A DNA stretch of 64,000 nucleotides from Chitinophagaceae bacterium. GTDB lineage: Bacteria; Bacteroidota; Bacteroidia; Chitinophagales; Chitinophagaceae. The notes under the pieces were generated by a model that was given only the letters and a program-made list of their open reading frames with translations, ran no database searches and was not told the origin of the DNA. Numbering within the stretch: position 1 is the stretch's first letter; the number at the start of each line of letters is the position of its first letter. Location: positions 1-64,000 of the forward strand of contig JADJDJ010000001.1 of NCBI GenBank assembly GCA_016702745.1, given 5' to 3'. Shown piece by piece: positions 60,298-64,000 of the stretch. A program made the translations under genes and the position numbers.

Positions 60298-61095
60298 ATG
60301 AAGCAAATTCCCAATCTGTTTACACTGCTGAACCTGTTCTTTGGTTGTATCGCCATTGTATTTATGATGCAAAACGGTATTGCTATTTCGGGTGATGAAA
60401 ATGGCAGTACCTGGATTGATATGCCTGAATCCATCTGGCTGGCCTCTCTTTTTATCGGACTGGCCGCAGTGGTTGATTTCCTGGATGGATTTGTGGCCAG
60501 ATTGCTGGGTGCTGGTTCTGAAATGGGCAAACAGCTCGATTCGCTGGCCGATGTAGTGAGTTTTGGTGTGGCGCCTGGAATGATCCTTTACCAGTTTCTT
60601 CGTTTGAGTTTTGCCAGGGAAACCAGTGCCATGGATACTTCACTGATATGGCTATTACCCGCTTTTATCCTGCCCTGTGCGGCTGCCTGGCGACTGGCCC
60701 GATTTAACCTGGATCCTTCGCAGTCCGATTCATTCAAAGGAATGCCGGTACCTGCTGCCGGAATTTTTGTGGCTGCACTTCCGCTGATTTACTGGAATGT
60801 GAATACAGAGTGGATCAACAAATTGCTCCTGAACAAATGGGTTTTGTACGGCATCATTGCCGGGCTGAGCTGGCTGATGGTATCCCGTTTACCCCTGATG
60901 GCCCTCAAGTTTAAAAATTTCAGTGTAGCTGATAACTGGCCCAAATACCTGATCCTGTTGCTGGCGGTAGTGGGTTTTGTATTGCTGAAATGGCTGGCCG
61001 TTCCGCTCGTGGTGCTCGCCTATGTTGTTGTATCTTTGCTCTTCCAAAACAAAAAGCATGACATATACCGTACAGATAAAAGTAATGCCTCTTAA
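60298..61095 (+). CDS. pssA: CDP-diacylglycerol-serine O-phosphatidyltransferase
   Basis: 265 residues with about seven membrane segments. Phosphatidylserine synthase of the CDP-alcohol phosphotransferase family, with motif FLDGFVARLLGAGSEMGKQLDSLADVVSFGVAPG, which is the D-G-x2-A-R-x8-G-x3-D-x3-D pattern. First step to phosphatidylethanolamine. The C-terminus overlaps purS by 38 bp. Confidence 0.93.
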   Translation: MKQIPNLFTLLNLFFGCIAIVFMMQNGIAISGDENGSTWIDMPESIWLASLFIGLAAVVDFLDGFVARLLGAGSEMGKQLDSLADVVSFGVAPGMILYQFLRLSFARETSAMDTSLIWLLPAFILPCAAAWRLARFNLDPSQSDSFKGMPVPAAGIFVAALPLIYWNVNTEWINKLLLNKWVLYGIIAGLSWLMVSRLPLMALKFKNFSVADNWPKYLILLLAVVGFVLLKWLAVPLVVLAYVVVSLLFQNKKHDIYRTDKSNAS

Positions 61096-61303
61096 AGAAC
61101 TACTCGATCCCCAGGGTAAAGCAGTAATGGGCGGTTTGCAGAACCTCGGACTTGCTGGCGTGGAAGATGTCAGGATCGGCAAGAATATCACCCTTCAGGT
61201 AAATGCTGATTCTCCGGATAAGGCAAAGTCAATTGCCGAAGAAGCCAGCCGCAAACTCCTGAGTAATGCAGTGATGGAATATTTTGAAGTAACAGTACAG
61301 TAA
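61058..61303 (+). CDS. purS: Phosphoribosylformylglycinamidine synthase subunit PurS
   Basis: 81 residues from ATG 61058. MTYTVQIKVMPLKELLDPQG KAV-type start, then LGLAGVEDVRIGKNITLQV and AEEASRKLLSNAVMEYFEV, the PurS fold. Subunit of the purine-pathway FGAM synthetase with PurL and PurQ, which are not in the window. It overlaps the end of pssA by 38 bp, suggesting translational coupling. Its stop is followed at once by an octamer array. Confidence 0.92.
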   Translation: MTYTVQIKVMPLKELLDPQGKAVMGGLQNLGLAGVEDVRIGKNITLQVNADSPDKAKSIAEEASRKLLSNAVMEYFEVTVQ

Positions 61304-61406
61304 TGTGAAAATGTGGGAATGTGGAAATGTGGGAATGTGAAAATGAAACTCACTTCATTAAGGTCTCTCATTCTCACATTCATCACATCTACACATTCTC
61401 ACATTT
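61302..61406. repeat. Octamer array ATGTGGGA with inverted copy, after purS
   Basis: Left 61302-61345 (units atgtgaaa, atgtggga, atgtggaa, atgtggga, atgtgaaa). Right 61368-61406 (ttctcacattcatcacat..). Same family as at 60171 and also starting at a stop codon. Ends nine bases before rsmI. Confidence 0.78.
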
Positions 61407-61414
61407 AACCCTCC

Positions 61415-62118
61415 ATGCTCTACTTAGTTCCCACCCCCATTGGTAATTTAAAGGATATCACCCTTCGGGCACTTGAAGTGCTGAAGGAAGTGGACCTGAT
61501 ATTAGCAGAAGATACCCGCACCAGTTCCCATCTGCTGAATCATTATGCAATCCAGAAACCGCTATCACCCTATCACCAGCACAATGAACATAAAGTGCTG
61601 CAGCAGATTGTAGAACAATGACAGGCCGCTAAAAAATGGCATTGGTTACCGATGCCGGTACACCCGGTATTTCAGATCCGGCCTTTTTATTGGTCAGGGA
61701 ATGCATCCGTGCCGGCGTGAAAGTGGAATCACTCCCGGGCCCCACGGCTTTTGTACCCGCACTGGTCAACAGTGGTATTCCTTGCAACCGATTTTGTTTT
61801 GAAGGTTTTTTGCCCATGAAAAAAGGGAGGCAGACCCTGCTCAAACAGCTGGCAACAGAAGAAAGGACCATCGTTTTTTATGAATCACCAGTCCGTCTTG
61901 TGAAAACCCTGGATGAATTTATTATTTACTTTGGTGCCGATCGACAGGTGTCAGTAAGCCGCGAACTCAGTAAAATGTTTGAAGAAAATAAAAGAGGAAC
62001 CTTGCAGGAAGTAGCTGATTATTTCAGGGAGAAAACGGTGAAAGGAGAGATTGTAATTGTTGTAGAAGGAGTAGAAAAGAATAGCCGCTCCGGTAAAGAA
62101 GCGGCTATGGAAGATTAA
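61415..62118 (+). CDS. rsmI: 16S rRNA (cytidine(1402)-2'-O)-methyltransferase (nonsense plus frameshift)
   Basis: About 234 residues. [21 protein letters not shown], then [15 protein letters not shown], and after the break [48 protein letters not shown] and [14 protein letters not shown] at 61619-61621 stands where Trp fits (EQ-W-QAAKKM), and A6 near 61631 should be A7. With both fixed the gene is complete to 62118. Modifies C1402 of 16S rRNA. Two lesions within 15 bp suggest sequence error. Confidence 0.9.
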
Positions 62119-62130
62119 TTAATTTATTGA

Positions 62131-62832
62131 TTATTTCTTTTCCCCAAGAATATGCACCTGTAATCCTACGTTAACAGGAATATAGAAGCGGGAGTATTCA
62201 CTGGTATAATCATAACCTGTTCCGGTTGAAGGCCTGTATTCGTAAAGGGTCTTGCTTTTTCCGTAATTAAAACCGATAGAGCCATAGAACCCTACATTAG
62301 GGGTGATGAAATGCTCATACCCGAAAGAGAGACCTGCATTCCAATCTCCTTTAGGTTTGGTGGTTGTTTCGCTGCTGGCGCCTGTGCTGGTTTTGCTTTC
62401 ACTTTTGCCGCCATAGATGCCATATTGAATATTTACTTGTGCAAAGGGCATCCCTTTTGAACTGCCTCCGAAATAATACCGGGCCAGGGGACCAATATAA
62501 ACAGATGGCTGTGTAGATTTACTTTCTGAAGTAGTGGTAGAGCCGGTGTTACTGCTGTTACTTTTGGAGCTGTAAAAAGAAACACTGATGCCGCCGCCTA
62601 TTGCCAGATTGTCCCTGACAAACCAGGCCACATTCGGATTAACGCTGATGGAAAAGCTGCTTCCATCACTGTTGTAAACGGTTGGGGTATTGCTGTAGCT
62701 GGTCTTACTATCACTGTTAGTATAACTGACTGATCCAAAGCCGACACCAACCATTTTATCGCCTTTCTTGGTTTGAGAAAATGCGGAGAGCATGCAGAAA
62801 GAGCATACTATAACAATCAAGGATTTTTTCAT
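62131..62832 (-). CDS. Outer-membrane beta-barrel protein
   Basis: 233 residues. Signal peptide (MKKSLIVIVCSFCMLSAFSQ), then alternating strands with glycine turns: MVGVGFGSVSYTN, NVAWFVRDNLAIGGGISVSFYS, YIGPLARYYFGG, FAQVNIQYGIYGG, WNAGLSFGYEHFITPNVGFYGSIGFNYG and a terminal FYIPVNVGLQVHI. Serine/threonine-rich loops. Porin-like barrel of unknown role. Convergent with rsmI. Confidence 0.85.
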   Translation of the reverse strand: MKKSLIVIVCSFCMLSAFSQTKKGDKMVGVGFGSVSYTNSDSKTSYSNTPTVYNSDGSSFSISVNPNVAWFVRDNLAIGGGISVSFYSSKSNSSNTGSTTTSESKSTQPSVYIGPLARYYFGGSSKGMPFAQVNIQYGIYGGKSESKTSTGASSETTTKPKGDWNAGLSFGYEHFITPNVGFYGSIGFNYGKSKTLYEYRPSTGTGYDYTSEYSRFYIPVNVGLQVHILGEKK

Positions 62833-62944
62833 TTTATTATGATTTAGTTAGGACAAAGTAAAACCAAATCTTTTTTTACGGCAATACCACTTTTGGGTAG
62901 TATCACATACCAGTCTTAAAATGGGAAATTTTCTTTCATTTTAC

Positions 62945-63628
62945 TTAGTAAAAGACACAGATTTCCGGCATTTGTTTTCTTTTGATATCAGGTACCCAGC
63001 ATTCTGGTGCTGGATAGCCTACCGGAATCAGCAGAAAGGGTTTCTCCTCTTCCGGTCTGTTGAGTATCCGGCTGAGGAACTGCATGGGAGAGGGCGTATG
63101 GGTTAAAGCACAGAGCCCGGCATGATGAATGGCAGTTAATAAAAAACCACAGGCCAGTCCGCAACTTTCATTGGCATAGTATACCTGTCCGCGACTGCCA
63201 TCCGGTTTTAATTCATATGATTTTCTGAAAACCACGATCAGCCAAGGGGCTGTTTCCAGAAATGGTTTTTTCCAGTCTGTTTGCAAGGGTCGTAAATCGG
63301 CCAGCCATTCCTCCGGCATCCGGTGCTGGTAACTTTCTTCCTCTTCTTTTTCTGCCGCTTCCCTGATTTGTCTTTTGATCAGCGGATCACTCACCGCACA
63401 AAAGGTCCAGGGTTGTTTATGGGCGCCACTGGGGGCCGTGGATGCGGTAAGAATCAGTTGTTCAATCACGGTTTGGGGTATCGGGCGGTCCGAAAAATCA
63501 CGGATGGTTCTTCTTTTATTCATCCAGTTGAAAAATTCACATGATTTTTGGATCATTTCCGTTTCAGGAACCGTCTCTTTGGTATATTGTACAAATGGAA
63601 AACCGCCGATCAACTTTGTTTTTACCAT
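62945..63628 (-). CDS. Nitroreductase-fold protein, iodotyrosine-deiodinase-like
   Basis: 227 residues. FMN-binding nitroreductase fold: RRTIRDFSDRPIP, TASTAPSGAHKQPWTFC, ESCGLACGFLLTAIHHAGL and ALTHTPSPMQFL. The lid region EEEESYQHRMPEEWLADLRPLQTDWKKPFLE carries Glu, Tyr and Lys in the spacing seen in iodotyrosine deiodinase, as opposed to ordinary nitroreductases. Reductive dehalogenation of halotyrosines is therefore a reasonable guess. Divergent from the M1 peptidase. Confidence 0.8.
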   Translation of the reverse strand: MVKTKLIGGFPFVQYTKETVPETEMIQKSCEFFNWMNKRRTIRDFSDRPIPQTVIEQLILTASTAPSGAHKQPWTFCAVSDPLIKRQIREAAEKEEEESYQHRMPEEWLADLRPLQTDWKKPFLETAPWLIVVFRKSYELKPDGSRGQVYYANESCGLACGFLLTAIHHAGLCALTHTPSPMQFLSRILNRPEEEKPFLLIPVGYPAPECWVPDIKRKQMPEICVFY

Positions 63629-63669
63629 AACCTCTGTTTTCCGAAATTTACCACTTCAAACTTTAATAC

Positions 63670-64000
63670 ATGAAGAAAGGCCTGATTTTCTCAATGCTCG
63701 TCTTGATAACTTTTATCCTCAAGGCCCAGCCTGACCGCTGGCAGCAACGGGTGAAGTACACGATGAATATCAACATGAATGTACAGACCAACCAGTTTAC
63801 CGGAAAGCAAAAACTGGAATACTGGAATAATAGTCCGGATACTTTGAGCCGGGTTTTCTACCATCTTTATTTCAATGCCTTTCAACCTGGCAGTATGATG
63901 GATACCCGTAGCCGCAGACAGGGCGTAGTGAATGGTCCCGGTGGTCGTCCTGATTGGGACCAGCGGGTTAAGGATCGCATCCTGAACCTGAAACCCGATG
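63670..64000 (+). CDS. M1-family peptidase, N-terminal fragment
   Basis: About 110 residues, truncated by the window end. Signal peptide MKKGLIFSMLVLITFILKAQ, then QRVKYTMNINMNVQTNQFTG and KQKLEYWNNSPDTLSRVFYH, NAFQPGSMM. The opening resembles the N-terminal beta domain of secreted M1 peptidases of Bacteroidota; the HExxH zinc site would lie downstream outside the window. Confidence 0.8.
   Translation, partial: MKKGLIFSMLVLITFILKAQPDRWQQRVKYTMNINMNVQTNQFTGKQKLEYWNNSPDTLSRVFYHLYFNAFQPGSMMDTRSRRQGVVNGPGGRPDWDQRVKDRILNLKPD

Noticed and set aside
45834..61621. In-frame TGA codons in CHAT (45834) and rsmI (61619) as possible recoding.
   Set aside because: TGA serves as an ordinary stop in several intact genes here (e.g. 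nrdJ context aside, pepP and pabB end in TGA), and both cases sit beside single-base indels typical of sequence errors.

Overview
This 64 kb window looks chromosomal and comes from a member of the Bacteroidota, most likely Chitinophagales/Chitinophagaceae. The reasons are a SprB-repeat adhesin with a type IX secretion type B sorting domain, a Bacteroidota-style enoyl-ACP reductase, a trigger factor with a histidine-rich tail beside two clpP genes and clpX, a bacterial PcrB/GGGP synthase, a class II ribonucleotide reductase, and many small secreted proteins. No rRNA, phage, transposase or CRISPR locus was found. One tRNA (Leu, anticodon TAG) is present.

Layout. 1-2.7 kb: partial dxs, divergent from a LytS/LytTR two-component pair. 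3-4.3 kb: secreted M28 peptidase. 4.5-11.5 kb: a minus-strand run of six uncharacterised secreted proteins, divergent from a TPR histidine kinase and NarL-type regulator (11.6-14.2 kb). 14.2-19 kb: pcrB, a long structured intergenic region, and nrdJ. 19-21 kb: ThuA-like protein and small secreted or short proteins. 21.3-25.7 kb: tig-clpP-clpP-clpX. 25.8-28.2 kb: tRNA-Leu and the (p)ppGpp enzyme. 28.4-33 kb: giant SprB adhesin. 33.5-41.6 kb: purA, acidic protein, pabB, lytic transglycosylase, gatA, tatA, rplS, rny. 41.9-46.7 kb: TlpA-like thioredoxin and a secreted TPR-CHAT protein placed between rny and zapA. 46.7-50.9 kb: zapA, coiled-coil gene, pheT, fabI. 51-58.6 kb: two ABC ATPases, cobalamin adenosyltransferase, gatC, trpS, deoxynucleoside kinase, TonB-C protein, DUF922 protein, pckA. 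58.9-64 kb: pepP, pssA, purS, rsmI, a beta-barrel protein, an iodotyrosine-deiodinase-like nitroreductase and the start of an M1 peptidase.

Sequence quality dominates interpretation. At least 20 apparent single-base lesions, mostly gains or losses in homopolymers, break otherwise well-conserved genes, including the normally essential or conserved nrdJ, fabI, rny, clpP, rsmI and pheT. pheT also appears to lack roughly 120 internal codons. This pattern fits an unpolished long-read assembly better than biological decay, so broken genes are annotated as single genes with the lesion named.

The most unusual structure not explained by genes is a set of degenerate arrays of 7- or 8-nt units. Many begin at or within a few bases of stop codons. 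Several are followed by their own reverse complement, giving long imperfect hairpins. Each array uses a different core (AGTGG, TCGAA, GACTA, GTTGA or ATGTGG). Also notable are a 48-nt duplicate of the pcrB 3' end behind an unrelated secreted-protein gene, and a run of adjacent hairpins upstream of nrdJ.
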